Source of the DNA: Trileptium ribeirensis
Taxonomy: Eukaryota; Nematoda; Enoplea; Enoplida; Thoracostomopsidae
NCBI GenBank assembly: GCA_030248225.1
Contig: JASANE010020038.1
Span: 1 to 64,000, forward strand
Length of the DNA stretch: 64,000 nt
Direction of reading: 5' to 3'
The notes under the pieces are model-generated. The model was not told the origin of the DNA, made no database searches, and saw only the letters and a program-made list of their open reading frames with translations. Shown here in pieces: positions 50,701 through 58,442 of this stretch. A program made the translations under genes and the position numbers. Positions within the stretch are counted from its first letter, which is position 1; every line of letters begins with the position of its first letter.

Positions 50701-52270
50701 AACATGTCTAAATTTGAAAAATCGATGTTTCTGGCAAAGGATCGATGAACCATATTCCGCCCACAGCGGCCCAGCAATGCTCCCATGAAAAAGTAATCTT
50801 TAGAGCAAACTTGTAGTAGCCATATCAGCAGAAACACCGCTCCTTTCGGTCACTCTGTTTCAAAATAATTCACCATTTTGCTTTTTCGGTGTATTCGTTA
50901 GCATTGCTCATAGTTTTGAAGCGGCAGTTTTGACACAAAATGTTGTACTGGTGGATTTCTCTGTAACCAAAGCGATTTGTGTTGAATCCGCATTAGTTTT
51001 GTGATAATTTCGGTAAGAAATATGATTAAGAGATCGTACGCAATACCAATTAGATATAGGTAAATATTAAATGCAAAAATTCGCAAAAATCTACCAGTGA
51101 TGAGTATTGGGAACAAGTTTTGCACAGCTAAAATCTGCAGAGCACGTCAGATAAAATGCCTGCCGCTTTGAGCGAGCAATGTTCATTTTTGGCGGGTATT
51201 GTAATTTAGCAAACATCGCTTGCCTAACTTGCTGCTTAACTACATAAGTACCAATATATAACTAAAATGGTTTTCTGATTCTCACAAAATTTGCGCGTGC
51301 GAGCCATGTGTTTTGTAGTATCATAGAGATCAGTGAATAAAATAAAATTAGCGTTCCGATTATGTAGAAAGGAAGATTACTGTGCCTAAACATCTTATAT
51401 TAGGATTTACTAAGCAACTTTTTTCTGGCAAATTTGCAAGCAAATTGGAATTTTAAATTACTCAATTGCATTCTAACTTTAACACAGTAACTGTTTTATT
51501 TAAATTTGCTGTTTTGGGTGTTAAAAGTCTTACCATAGCAAGTTGTAACGAGAGAAAAGTCGTGTTTTAACGCAGACCTGTTCTCACTTCGTGAAAACGT
51601 ACTTCCACTTAATTATTGCAAACGAAAAAACCTAGCTGCCTCTGTGTGTACCAGTGTGTAGTCTTCATATCCTGTGCACCCGTCAAGGCCAAGTTGTTCC
51701 AAGGACACTAAATATTTATATGTTTACTCCAATAACACTTTAAGACAGTCAGTCTGTTTTATGCGACTGAGCTTCTTAAAACGGTCGCAAAAATGATACA
51801 TTTTTACATCCTGCGTGGAATCTAGATACATTGTTACTCAACAAACAAGAAATTCGATTAAGTTCGTTGCAACCGCAGGATTAGCTATGTAGTTTCTTTC
51901 GGGTAATGATAGTTCAGTGACGTTACCTAGATTTGAATTAGAATTAGTGTTTGCTGAACGAAATGGTCCTATAATTTATCAATTATTGTTCCCGAACTAA
52001 GCACTTAATACGAATCTGACAAAATTTTGTGTCCAAACAATTTTGGTGTTCCCTGCGGAAAACGTCGTTTTTCGACTGACTAGGGACTGTTCAAATAATG
52101 CAAATTTTTTCCAAAATAAAATTGGATGATCAGTGGCATGTCCGTACGTTCGCACATGTTTAATCTTTTGACACCTTTTCAGAATTATTGAAGCATTTGG
52201 CAATAGTGTTGTCGATTCAGCTAATAAAATTGACCGAAAACGCTTGGGATCAATTGTGTTTGCCAATAAA
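29623..52270 (+). CDS. COASY: Bifunctional coenzyme A synthase (PPAT + DPCK), 5' eight exons
   Basis: COASY adenylylates 4'-phosphopantetheine (PPAT) and then phosphorylates dephospho-CoA (DPCK), the last two steps of CoA synthesis, in animals usually linked to mitochondria and cytosol. Exons: 29623-29832, 31077-31506, 32133-32255, 33155-33241, 37975-38102, 42896-43042, 47896-48071, 52183-52270. All junctions are GT...AG and in frame, giving 1389 bases or 463 codons. Visible signatures are DVRILL in the N-terminal region, the nucleotidyltransferase motif [12 protein letters not shown], the substrate-loop DPFGP, the ISSSKLR motif, and the DPCK P-loop [12 protein letters not shown] followed by [14 protein letters not shown] and [11 protein letters not shown]. 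The start is the first ATG of a leucine- and arginine-rich N terminus that could target membranes or mitochondria. The family is usually about 560 residues; the C-terminal ~100 were not found up to 64000. Introns 4-7 are swollen by repeats. Exon calls are by eye. Confidence 0.9.
31077..31506 (+). CDS. COASY: COASY exon 2
   Basis: The exon follows TTTGTTTAAG and enters in phase 0 with [10 protein letters not shown], matching the family's DVRILL stretch. It encodes the N-terminal domain and the linker before PPAT, including a Ser/Pro-rich stretch (about [12 protein letters not shown]), and ends phase 1 at GAG|GTATAC. The split codon makes the glycine of YRG just before the nucleotidyltransferase domain. 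Confidence 0.88.
32133..32255 (+). CDS. COASY: COASY exon 3 (PPAT active-site motif)
   Basis: After TTATTATGTAG the frame reads [18 protein letters not shown], containing the HxGH-type motif of nucleotidyltransferases, then [12 protein letters not shown]. It ends phase 1 before GTTAGT. Confidence 0.92.
32587..32907. mobile_element. MITE with CCTGTCCACAGT ends (COASY intron 3)
   Basis: The ends CCTGTCCACAGT (32587-32598) and ACTGTGGACAGG (32896-32907) are perfect inverted repeats of 12 bases, 321 bp apart. The interior is non-coding and has GGGGTCCCC near one end and GGGGGCCCCC near the other. Its interior resembles the right palindrome arm near 15650-15920, where the same terminal motif occurs at 15907-15918, and more weakly 39780-40140. 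No target duplication could be fixed. Confidence 0.7.
33155..33241 (+). CDS. COASY: COASY exon 4
   Basis: After ACTAACGTTTCAG, which includes a near-consensus branch point, the frame reads [17 protein letters not shown] and continues to TAPSL, the PPAT helix region. The donor is G|GTAAAC, phase 1. A ~370-bp intronic repeat begins immediately after this donor. Confidence 0.9.
   Translation, partial: VKSYTNLSSPSRYVLMPLLISSAIPHHL
33245..33976 (+). repeat. Tandem direct repeat, two ~360-375-bp copies (COASY intron 4)
   Basis: Copy 1 (about 33245-33618) and copy 2 (about 33619-33976) share the same order of blocks: TCTTATAATGT, CCGT.TGTCTG, TTTTGAAAC, TGGATTTTTATG, CACAACCCACC, TTTTCAACTGCTTCATG, GACGTGCCGAAAGTATCGAC and GGGGGACCCCCCTTTAAAC. 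A third unit begins where the 39-bp minisatellite starts. The array abuts the exon 4 donor. Confidence 0.85.
33983..34570 (+). repeat. 39-bp minisatellite, about 15 copies (COASY intron 4)
   Basis: The unit reads approximately TATGATACTGTTTTCGACAT followed by TTTGACACATCCATAAGGG and repeats with a period of 39 bp. Common variants are ATCATTTTAACAC and GGTAATGTTG. Because 39 is a multiple of three, the minus strand stays open for 140 codons repeating a [10 protein letters not shown] theme. That frame is a by-product of the repeat and sits inside an intron, so I do not call it a gene. Confidence 0.9.
34640..35390. other. Intronic segment with GC-rich patch, no gene
   Basis: A GC-rich stretch (about 34860-35060) contains GGGGATTATATCCCC and runs of C and G. 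I see no coding family or clear element boundaries. Confidence 0.3.
35390..35935 (+). repeat. Dispersed repeat family B, copy 2 (COASY intron 4)
   Basis: This is related to 28130-28610 through ordered blocks including CTCATAAA, ATTATAACTCTTGCCAGACG, GCAGCTGTTTTT and GAGTTATTTAA. It opens with GAAACGAAGCGAGCG and is followed by GAGCGGAGCGAGGCGAAG, a motif type that marks repeats throughout the window. Confidence 0.6.
36704..36965. mobile_element. Tc1/mariner-like MITE with TA duplication (COASY intron 4)
   Basis: The ends are CAGTACTCGCCAGAAA and the complement of CAGTGCTCGCCAGAAAA, and TA lies immediately outside both (36702-36703, 36966-36967), as for Tc1/mariner insertions. It is 262 bp long. 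The interior is built from repeats of the type TCGAAC, and both strands therefore stay partly open without encoding a protein. Confidence 0.85.
37975..38102 (+). CDS. COASY: COASY exon 5
   Basis: After TTATCATAG the frame reads [20 protein letters not shown], matching the family's DPYGP loop, then [13 protein letters not shown]. It ends AAG|GTATTT in phase 0. Confidence 0.92.
38550..38778. mobile_element. Tc1/mariner-like MITE with TA duplication (COASY intron 5)
   Basis: This has the same termini as the element at 36704, CAGTACTCGCCAAAAATGAC and the complement of CAGTACCCGCCAAAAATGAC, flanked by TA on both sides. It is 229 bp long. The interior holds two blocks of GAGCGAGTCGCGAGCGAGTC-type repeats around an AT-rich centre, giving a hairpin-like layout. 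Confidence 0.87.
39780..40140 (-). repeat. Diverged relative of the intron 3 MITE (COASY intron 5)
   Basis: GGGGGTTGGCCCCCACT followed by CGAAATCCC, ACTTTCCACATGT and a later TCGTCTTACAACCTG-like region echo blocks of 32587-32907. The similarity is weak, the order is partly inverted, and the boundaries are not visible. Confidence 0.35.
41455..41690 (+). repeat. Relative of palindrome-arm repeat (COASY intron 5)
   Basis: After GAAACGAGCGAAGCGAGG the sequence runs through GTGACATGCATAACTCAACT, GGCAGATCAGGTCGTGCGATA, a GCAAAAACCGATTCCAAC block and AAAATGGGG. The same order of blocks, diverged, occurs at about 6570-6720 in the left palindrome arm and mirrored near 15300-15450. Confidence 0.6.
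41690..42370 (+). repeat. Tandem repeat, four ~165-bp units (COASY intron 5)
   Basis: Units starting near 41700, 41878, 42050 and 42208 each contain CCTTGGGAC..CGAAAA.AC, AAATTGG.CA, GCGA(T/A)TC, TTTGGGCTCATTTTGTTCAG, AGCTCTATA.AGCTAT and CCT..CTGTCGAGCAG, with increasing divergence. They are non-coding. Confidence 0.7.
42896..43042 (+). CDS. COASY: COASY exon 6 (end of PPAT)
   Basis: After TATATTGTAG it encodes 49 codons, including the conserved [18 protein letters not shown] segment that carries the late PPAT nucleotide-binding motif. It ends TAT|GTTAGT in phase 0. Confidence 0.92.
43385..43975 (+). repeat. Dispersed repeat family A, copy (COASY intron 6)
   Basis: It starts with GAATCGAGCGGAGTTGCCA and GAGAGCGCTATAG and continues through CCATATCTCGCGACAG, CATGCTGAATACAATGGTTTTGC and CCCGATTTCCAGAATATAGT. 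The same blocks occur at 46370-47600 and, more diverged, in the inner palindrome arms (for example about 11580-12150). Confidence 0.6.
44678..44831 (-). mobile_element. Tiny 5'-truncated retroinsertion with 28-bp target duplication
   Basis: A 28-base direct repeat (44678-44705 and 44804-44831; it begins AATACCGTTTTAGCAGAGCA) flanks 98 inserted bases. Read on the minus strand the insert is a 22-base GC-rich piece, GCCGCCCCCCGGCCCTCGCG plus two bases, followed by about 50 A (44732-44781) and an A-rich remainder. A long target duplication with a long A tail is the mark of LINE-driven target-primed reverse transcription. The source of the short GC-rich piece is not recognised. Confidence 0.8.
45285..45444. 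mobile_element. Degenerate Tc1-like MITE beside the PWWP exon
   Basis: The left end TAGTACTGGCCACAATTGAC and the complement of the right end, CAGTACATTCCACAACTGAC, are similar inverted repeats about 160 bp apart. TA follows the right end, while the left duplication is unclear. GAGCGAG-type motifs lie inside. The right edge is only about six bases from the donor site of the PWWP exon. Confidence 0.55.
45452..45885 (-). CDS. PWWP-domain protein, first coding exon (antisense in COASY intron 6)
   Basis: An ATG at 45885 opens 144 codons ending at AG|GTAAAT, a good splice donor (GT at 45451-45450, phase 2). Residues about 24-36 read [13 protein letters not shown], resembling the opening strand and the Pro-Trp-Trp-Pro region of PWWP domains. 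Residues 52-74 read [15 protein letters not shown] and on to FLPFN, resembling the family's FFG...W(V/I)....L.PF core. Residues about 88-101 look like the C-terminal helix ([12 protein letters not shown]). PWWP domains bind methylated histone tails and DNA in chromatin proteins. A run of Asn (residues 10-15) comes from an ATT/AAT microsatellite. No second exon was found, so it may be a nested gene, a captured exon or a pseudogene. The wider protein is not identified; GLYR1- or BRPF-like PWWPs are possible. Confidence 0.65.
46370..47600 (+). repeat. Dispersed repeat family A, long copy (COASY intron 6)
   Basis: Ordered similarity to the right palindrome arm from about 11640 to 12430 is visible. 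Shared blocks are GAACAGCTC.GACC, CTTC.GGGTCAAAATG.CAAAAA, TTCTTTG.C, CCATATCTCGCGACACAGG, GAGTGT.TATT, GTATT.CGT.CAGGGCAT, TTTTAGGG..A and CGCTTGCGAG.TACTA. It therefore represents a single-copy, diverged relative of a segment that the giant palindrome carries twice in opposite orientation. Confidence 0.65.
47896..48071 (+). CDS. COASY: COASY exon 7 (DPCK P-loop)
   Basis: After TAATTTTTAG it encodes [20 protein letters not shown], a complete Walker A loop, followed by [19 protein letters not shown], typical of dephospho-CoA kinase. It ends phase 2 at AA|GTAAGT, a consensus donor. Confidence 0.94.
48235..48790. repeat. TTAGCCAA-rich repeat, possible hAT-type MITE (COASY intron 7)
   Basis: The motif TTTAGCCAATCC is repeated at the left, and TTAGCCAAT, TTAGCCATAGC and ATTGGCTAAAAAAT recur at the right. 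CAGGTG opens the left end and CACTG closes the right, as in some hAT ends. No matching 8-bp duplication was found, so the boundaries are tentative. Confidence 0.4.
48791..52182. other. Rest of COASY intron 7, no gene seen
   Basis: This is AT-rich sequence without a recognisable coding family. A single TIR-like end of the CAGTACTCGCCAAAAATGA family (TCATTTTTGGCGGGTATTG) lies near 51182-51200 without an identifiable partner. Confidence 0.4.
52183..52270 (+). CDS. COASY: COASY exon 8
   Basis: After ACACCTTTTCAG it completes the split lysine codon and reads [11 protein letters not shown]...[14 protein letters not shown], matching the DPCK segment before the conserved IMWP-type helix. It ends AAA|GTAAAT in phase 0. 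No convincing next exon was found. Confidence 0.9.
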
Positions 52271-53150
52271 GTAAATATACAATTTACAGCTCTGATGTTC
52301 TCATTTTGCTTTATTTAGAAATTGTACATTATGTGGCTAATTTTGTTTGTGGGTTTTCCCGCACGAATACTAAATGCACGCGTACGGATTAATATAGGTG
52401 TGGTTATAGATTATGTTACATCTTTGACGTCAGCTTAACTTTGATAAGTCGTGACCAATCACGTATTATATTTCTATATGTTAATTTTTGTGTACTTTTA
52501 TATTCTTTTTAACGATAAGTCCTCGTTTATGTGAGCTTGTCTATGCTACTGATCCATTCTGGATCGTTACGAGACAGATTACGTATCACCACAGTACAAT
52601 GGGCAAAATTTACTACTGCTACAGCAATTATTAACGCTTGAATTAACGGTTTGAACGAATTCAGAGTCCCCTTTACCGGACAAATACATGTGTACATGAT
52701 ATAGCGATAGTAGCCATGAACATGAACTGTTTGTAAAGGTATCTAGTATCTGTTGGTATAACTACATGGATTATTTGATTCAGAATTACCTTGTTATTAC
52801 TGTATGAGTTGTGTGATAATGTACCATTCATCATTGTTATCACTGTATACCCTTTGTTCCATTACGATTGATCGTTACCATCATTGTATATACTATTGTA
52901 CCGTCTGTTGTTGCCATAAAGGCATATCCAAATGTACCATTAATTGTACTGCCCTTTGTTGTGGTTTTGAACGATTTGTATTATATCCATGGTAATCATC
53001 GCTGTAATTGTGTGAGCGTTAATATACCCGTATGCGCGACTAAACTTAACCTGCGCAAACTTACAATCCTTTGTAAAACACGATGTCGAATCCATATCCA
53101 TTGTTACGGAGCAAGCAAGAAAAGCGATTCGATTCACTGCTAGCTCTAGA

Positions 53151-53156
53151 AGTGGT
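53151..53156. repeat. Left 6-bp target-site duplication of the Polinton
   Basis: AGTGGT immediately precedes the element and is repeated exactly at 58394-58399. Six bases is the target duplication length known for Polintons/Mavericks. Confidence 0.88.
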
Positions 53157-53371
53157 AGTAGATGAAGAACAGGGTTTTACGCCCCCCTCCCTCCTCCCAG
53201 TTGGTGAAGTCAAATTATGTGGCAATTATTGCATGTTTTGGGCCTCCTCCACATATGTGGAGGAGGCGATCAGACTATATATCATAAATATGCATACGTA
53301 TGGTGGCTAAGATGAAAAAGGCTGGTTTTACCCCCCCCCACACAAGTGGGGTGATAGATGGCATATATATA
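53157..53371 (+). repeat. Left terminal inverted repeat of the Polinton
   Basis: It pairs over its length with the complement of the right repeat, including TTGGTGAAGTCAAATTATGT, TCCACATATGTGGAGG and CATACGTATGGTGGCTAAGA, with few differences. It ends at the insertion point of the hAT-like element. Confidence 0.9.
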
Positions 53372-53372
53372 T

Positions 53373-54549
53373 CAGGGAGTAACCGGAATTCCGGTTCCGG
53401 CGAAAATCTTGTTCCGGTTGCGGTTCCGGCAAAGGGCAAAAACCATACCGGAACCGGAATTCCGGTTTAAAAATTTGTTTGAAATTTTCCACGTTTTTTG
53501 CTTCATCCTGTAATCCAAAAATTATGTAATATATATTATATAATGATCAAGCTCCAACTCAACGAAGCAAAAGAAAAGATTATCTAACCAATTTGCCGTG
53601 TGAAACGTAAGTAGGGCACATAATTTGAGCAGGAATTTTTCATAATAACCTGCAGGAGTTTGTTAAATCAAAGCCAGGTCGATGCTTGTAGCAGCTATTT
53701 TACGCATCTAGAAGTCTGTGGGATACTTTTGAATTAAACCGGTCCAACTCGGTAACAGAGTATGGCTTACGCAGAAGTACTTAGGGTATGCTTGGCTAAC
53801 ATAAATTGCGTCAAGCACCCGCAAGTGCGCTTGTAAACTTGGTAAATCAGTCTAAATTGAAGTAAGCTAACGTTATCTACAACGCAGCTAGAAACTGCTT
53901 TCTTGGCAATGAACTGTATTTATTGAAACTGTGCGAGCAGCATCACAGTGTGTCTAATTTATAGCATTCTGATTAGAAAGTTATCATCATTATAATCTAA
54001 CTGATGGGCACTGTTTGTCCAACGCTAGCCTAAACAGTGTCTCTGACCACTGATCAGAAAATTACCTTCTATCTATTATTTTCTCTTAGAATCATATAAA
54101 CCAATAATTTTAAGTTTCCTACAGAAGAATATGGAACAAAAGTATGTGTAGTAAAGGGAGGCGACTGGAGACAGAGCGAAAGTGTGTATTCTACGCTCCA
54201 AGCTTTGTAAGCACATTCGATTTGACGCAGTATACGCATTGGTGCATAGTGGAAGACATTTTTTGCTCTGAATGTCCAAAACCGACATATTTGTTCGATA
54301 AATAAAAATTATTAGCTTCCTCAGTCTCTTTAAAGTTTTAGAAAGGCAATAATACCATCGCAATACATTAAGTTTAATGTAAAAGATACTTTTAATGCAT
54401 TTTAAATCCACTATACCTTCATTTCTTCCATCATCTGTTTTACTATATATAAATTTCGAAGACCAGGTTCCGGTTCCGGATCCGGTTTAAATGGACGGTT
54501 CCGGTTGCTGGTTCCGGTTCCGGTAAATTTCGGTTCCGGTTATTCCCTG
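53373..54549. mobile_element. hAT-like non-autonomous element nested in the Polinton
   Basis: The ends CAGGGAGTAACCGGAA (53373) and the complement of CAGGGAATAACCGGAA (ending 54549) form inverted repeats with one mismatch. Clusters of GGTTCCGG lie inside both ends, resembling the subterminal motif clusters of hAT elements. The 1177 bp contain no recognisable transposase. An 8-bp duplication is not visible (ATATATAT on the left, CAAAAGGG on the right), so the right flank was probably altered by the adjacent foldback element. Confidence 0.7.
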
Positions 54550-54551
54550 CA

Positions 54552-55320
54552 AAAGGGGTATAGAGTAACTTGTAAAGTGGCTTGGATACCCTAAATCAAT
54601 GAATTCATGGGTACATGAAAAGGATTTACAACCGCTGTAGGGGTACAATACCGCTGTAGGGGTAGAACATACGCCTATGTAGTGGTAAATGTAAGGGATA
54701 TACGGGTACAATACGTACCCGTATGGCACAGAATACAGGTACACATTGATAAATGTATACGGATATATGGGTACAATAGGTACCCGTAGGGGTACAGAAT
54801 AGGGGTACAACAGGACTATACAGTGGTAAATGAATGGGATATATCGGTACAATACGTACCCATAGGGGTACAGAATACGGGCGCACAGGGTACAACATAG
54901 TACCACTATATCCCTTACATTTACCACTATGTAGCCGTATGTTGTACCCTGTGCACCCGTATTCTGTATTCCTACGGGTACGTATTGTACCCATATGTCC
55001 CCTACATTTACCACTGTATACTCCTGTTGTACCCCTATTCTGTACCCCTACGGGTACCTATTGTACCCATATATCCCTATACATTATACCAATGTGTACC
55101 TATATTCTGTACCATACGGGTACGTATTGTACCCGTATATCCCTTACATTTACCACTATGTAGTGTTATGTTGTACCCCTGTGTACCCCTACTTGCACGT
55201 ATTGTACCTTTGCGTGCACGTATTGTACCCCTACAGCGGTTGTAAATCCTTTTCATGTACCCATGAATTCATTGACTTAGGGTATCCAAGACACTTTACA
55301 AGTTACTCTATACCCCTTTT
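54552..55320. mobile_element. 769-bp foldback element with GTACCC-rich arms
   Basis: The ends AAAAGGGGTATAGAGTAACT and its complement AGTTACTCTATACCCCTTTT start a palindrome centred near 54936. Each arm contains about three degenerate ~110-bp units with TACGGGTACAATACGTACCC, GGGGTACAGAATA and TAGTGGTAAATG. It is almost fully self-complementary, so both strands stay open for 100-170 codons rich in Tyr and Pro, which I regard as non-coding. Its right edge falls exactly where the recognisable integrase C terminus stops. Confidence 0.8.
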
Positions 55321-56291
55321 GGTCTTGTGTTTGGTGCATGATTTTCTCAATTTTATACGAATCACCCACTACTTTAACATTCTGCAGCTCTTGCTTATAA
55401 AATCTTCCCAATATAGTTTCCTTATTTACATCTTCAAGCTCCTAAACTGGAGGATTGAATGGTAGTTGTTTGCTTATTGTAAACACTTCACGTGATCACA
55501 ACTGTTAAGTCCACGCTCAAAAGGAAGTCGTTCAATGGAAACACGTACAATATCGCCTAGTTGAAATTTATATTGAACATCAATATCTTGCGCTGGAAAT
55601 AGCTTTTCCTGAATTTCATCCTCATTATCAACCTTTGAAGTGTGAAACCATAACTGTTTTCTGTATTGTTATAACTTTCTAGAATTGATTTAAGAATATC
55701 AATATATCTAGGAGAATTGTTTGCTGTTAAATATTTATAAATTTTTGATTTCAAATTACGTATAAAACGTTCGGCAATATTTGCTTTTGTTTCCTTATTC
55801 TTAGCAGTATAAACATTTGTACCATTTTCCTTGCAATAATCATATAACAAGTTAGTTATAAACTCTTTACCATTATCTGTTTTTTTCTGAAAATTTTGAG
55901 GTTTAACTTGCTCCAAGACTTATTTTAATGCATTTAGAGTAGTAGAAGCTGTCTTATTTTTAACAGGTATAACCCAACCATATTTGAAAAAGCAGTCAAT
56001 AACAACAAGTAAATATTTTATACCATCATTATATGATGAGAAGTTACTCATATCAGCTAAATCGTCCTGAAATAAATCATTTAAACCTTCAACAACAGTA
56101 CGTCTACGTTTAAATCTTAATCTTCTAGGTTTATGTAAAGTATATGTTTCCTGACCACGTAACCAATCTTGCACTTCTTTAAACTTTATGTTATAACGTC
56201 GTTGTTTAGCATCTCTATAAAGCTTAGGAGCAGTTGAAAAACCTGCAATGCTTGTAGGGTCGTAGTATATATCTTTAAGTTTAGAATCCAT
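55321..56291 (-). pseudogene. Polinton integrase (DDE), broken
   Basis: This is a retroviral-type integrase, which in Polintons inserts element DNA. A genuine ATG at 56291 starts the frame. It reads DWLRGQETYTLHKPRRLRFK, then FQDDLADM with the probable first catalytic Asp (residue 77), LLVVIDCFFKYGWVIPVKNK, then KTDNGKEF with the second Asp, and NIAERFIRN with the Glu 34 residues later. An in-frame TAA at 55920-55922 separates the first and second Asp regions. A frameshift near 55627-55645 precedes the C-terminal segment (LGDIVRVS), and a second shift near 55450-55480 precedes ILGRFYKQELQNV, typical of the integrase C terminus. The recognisable sequence stops at the foldback element at 55320. 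It is not functional as it stands. Confidence 0.88.
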
Positions 56292-56332
56292 TTTTAACTT
56301 TATCAGTACACACGTTTGTTTTTAAGACTTTA

Positions 56333-57112
56333 TTAAACATCAATATCAATATGCATAAGATCATCATCAGAAATATCACTCAACAATTCAATAAAATCTT
56401 CATCGCTAACGCCATTCACTTTATAATGTCCGTAAGCATAAGAACTGATTCCATCATCTAGTATATATCTCTTATCATCATATGCAGATAAACTCGTCTT
56501 ATTAAGTATCACTGTATTCAACACATATTTATCACTGCGAATCATATTCATTTTACGTTTCATGTTATTACCGCTGAACAAAATGTTGTAATGGTCCCGG
56601 TGACGAATGTGTTTCTTCACAACACCCTTTTTTATACCTTTTGCACGCCTCTTTTCCACGTCGCCACACTTTATACTGTACATCTTTGACCGCAGTCTAA
56701 CAAATTCCTCGATAGGTTTACCAGCAGTATCGTCTTTTATTTTCCCAAGCACCTTTTTGTTCGATGTTGAGATTAGTGGGGGATAAGCGGGGTAATCGGC
56801 GGTATGGAAGAAAGTTATGTTTTCACGTATATCCTCGTAAATGTGTTTGGTTTCCACAGAATAACACGAGTCAGTATCCGTAAATAGTAGTTTACATTTA
56901 TCATCATACATTGCTTTCATATAATTGTAATGGAAATTGTACATTAGCGACTTTGATAGTTCCAAAACTGTAAACACGACATAGATGGGGTAACACAGTT
57001 TGACAGTTTTGCGGTGAATATTAACCACAACCAGGTGTTCATTGGATATTGAAGACGTGGAGTATCGGAGGTTCGCCACCAACTTTTCAAATTTCCGTTC
57101 GTTGGCTATAAG
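56333..57112 (-). pseudogene. Polinton protein-primed DNA polymerase B, C-terminal fragment
   Basis: The fragment contains polymerase motif C as LFTDTDSCYS (about 56887-56858), preceded by the family's conserved LSKSLMYNFHYNYMKAMY. It continues with RLRSKMYS (about 56692-56675), the KxY-type motif. An in-frame TAA at 57113-57115 lies just upstream, and the next kilobase (57116-58162) is AT-rich and non-coding. The exonuclease domain, TPR insertions and motifs A and B are therefore missing. The frame ends with an acidic tail (SDISDDDLMHIDIDV). It sits 42 bp upstream of the integrase on the same strand, a neighbour arrangement created or tightened by internal deletion. No polymerase activity is expected. 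Confidence 0.9.
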
Positions 57113-57115
57113 TTA

Positions 57116-58162
57116 AATATTTAATTTAAGCTTAATTTAAGTAGCAAAAATCAAATGAGCCTACTCGAAAACATATAGATATGTATTAATTTTTATTACT
57201 TTATGATTATTGGTTGAAAAGTTATTAAAATATTACTCATAAATTGTTAGCTATGTAACCTATCACATTAAAAACAAAAGAAATCAAATCAGTGTAGCCA
57301 AAAAACCTATAGTGAATTTTGGTAACTTTGTTACTATTACCTAAAAAGTTATTAACGAAATACCTATAAACTATTAGATAACGAAAAGTGTAACCTACGA
57401 TAATTTTAATAAAGTAAATAAATTCGCTGTAGTCGGAAACGCACAATTATCAATTATTGTAACTTTTCGACTGCTAGCTAAAAAGTTATTGACGAATTAT
57501 TAGCTATGAACTCTAGCTATATATTCCAATATACATAAAATATAACAAACTATACCATCTTTTGCCGAAAATATACCCACCTTTTGTAAATATGTAACGC
57601 TATACTTAGAAAAAACTAAAAACTCAATATCTCATTATGAGTTAACGTTTTACTTTGGCTTGTTCGATTGTCGCTTCACTTTCTCCCAAAACGTTCCATA
57701 AAATACAAGCATAAAAGCCTCACCGCAGAAAAGCTAATTAAAATATATATGTTACTGTTCCAACAACCATATGGTAATAAATACATAAAATAGCATATAA
57801 TTTTTTCCAAATTATGGTTGTCGTCATTCGAAAACATATGTTGTCGTCATTCGAAAACATATTCTAGTCGCAATCCAATTTATGGTGACTGCGATGATGT
57901 CATTGAAGTAAACCATATTGGCTGGTTTCAAATTTCTACATCATTTTTTGGAAAAAACGAGCAAGTGAAAGTCTTATTTGATTGAGCATAGTTAAGTCGA
58001 ATGTTTTACTTGATTACGTTGCTGAACCAACATGTATTCTTATTTGTGTTTTATTTCAACATGTTGCCTAGCAACCATAGAAATAATTTAGAATATATTG
58101 TGCTGTCTAAATACATACATAATTTATACGTGGGGTATATATATAATCATCATAGCAACTAA
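57116..58162. other. AT-rich Polinton interior without genes
   Basis: Nothing coding is recognisable. Short direct repeats such as GTTGTCGTCATTCGAAAACATAT (two tandem copies near 57818-57860) and several AAAAGTTATT motifs occur. Confidence 0.4.
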
Positions 58163-58393
58163 AACATATATATATGCCATCTGTCACCCCACCCACCCCA
58201 CTTGTGTGGGGTGGGGGGTAAAACCAGCCTTTTTCATCTTAGCCACCATACGTATGCATATTTATGATATATAGTCTGATCGCCACCTCCACATATGTGG
58301 AGGGGGCCCAAAACATGCAATAATTGCCACATAATTTGACTTCACCAACTGGGAGGAGGAAGGGGGGCGTAAAACCCCTATTTTTCATCTACT
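58163..58393 (-). repeat. Right terminal inverted repeat of the Polinton
   Basis: This is the complement of 53157-53371, slightly longer through extra C/G bases around CCCCACCCACCCCAC. It ends TTCATCTACT just before the AGTGGT duplication at 58394-58399. Confidence 0.9.
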
Positions 58394-58442
58394 AGTGGTA
58401 ATTTGCAATCGATCAATGACAGTTCAAGGAGGATTATAAGTT

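Larger units (their letters stand above)
53157..58393 (-). mobile_element. Internally deleted Polinton/Maverick
   Basis: Terminal inverted repeats of about 215-230 bp (53157-53371 and about 58163-58393) begin AGTAGATGAA and end TTCATCTACT, with perfect AGTGGT duplications outside. Ends of the AG...CT type with 6-bp duplications are characteristic of Polintons. Two remnants lie on the minus strand: the C-terminal part of a protein-primed type-B DNA polymerase (56333-57112) and a broken integrase (about 55321-56291). Full-size Polintons are 15-20 kb and carry capsid, packaging ATPase and protease genes. None of those is present, and about 2 kb of the 5.2 kb are younger insertions. It was presumably mobilised in trans if it moved in this reduced form. 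Confidence 0.9.

Noticed and set aside
54076..54411. 111-codon frame inside the hAT-like element as a transposase
   Set aside because: No hAT dimerisation or zinc-finger motif can be read with confidence in any frame.
54487..55465. Several Tyr/Pro-rich open frames on both strands
   Set aside because: They follow from the self-complementary GTACCC-rich foldback repeat, and both strands are open over the same bases.
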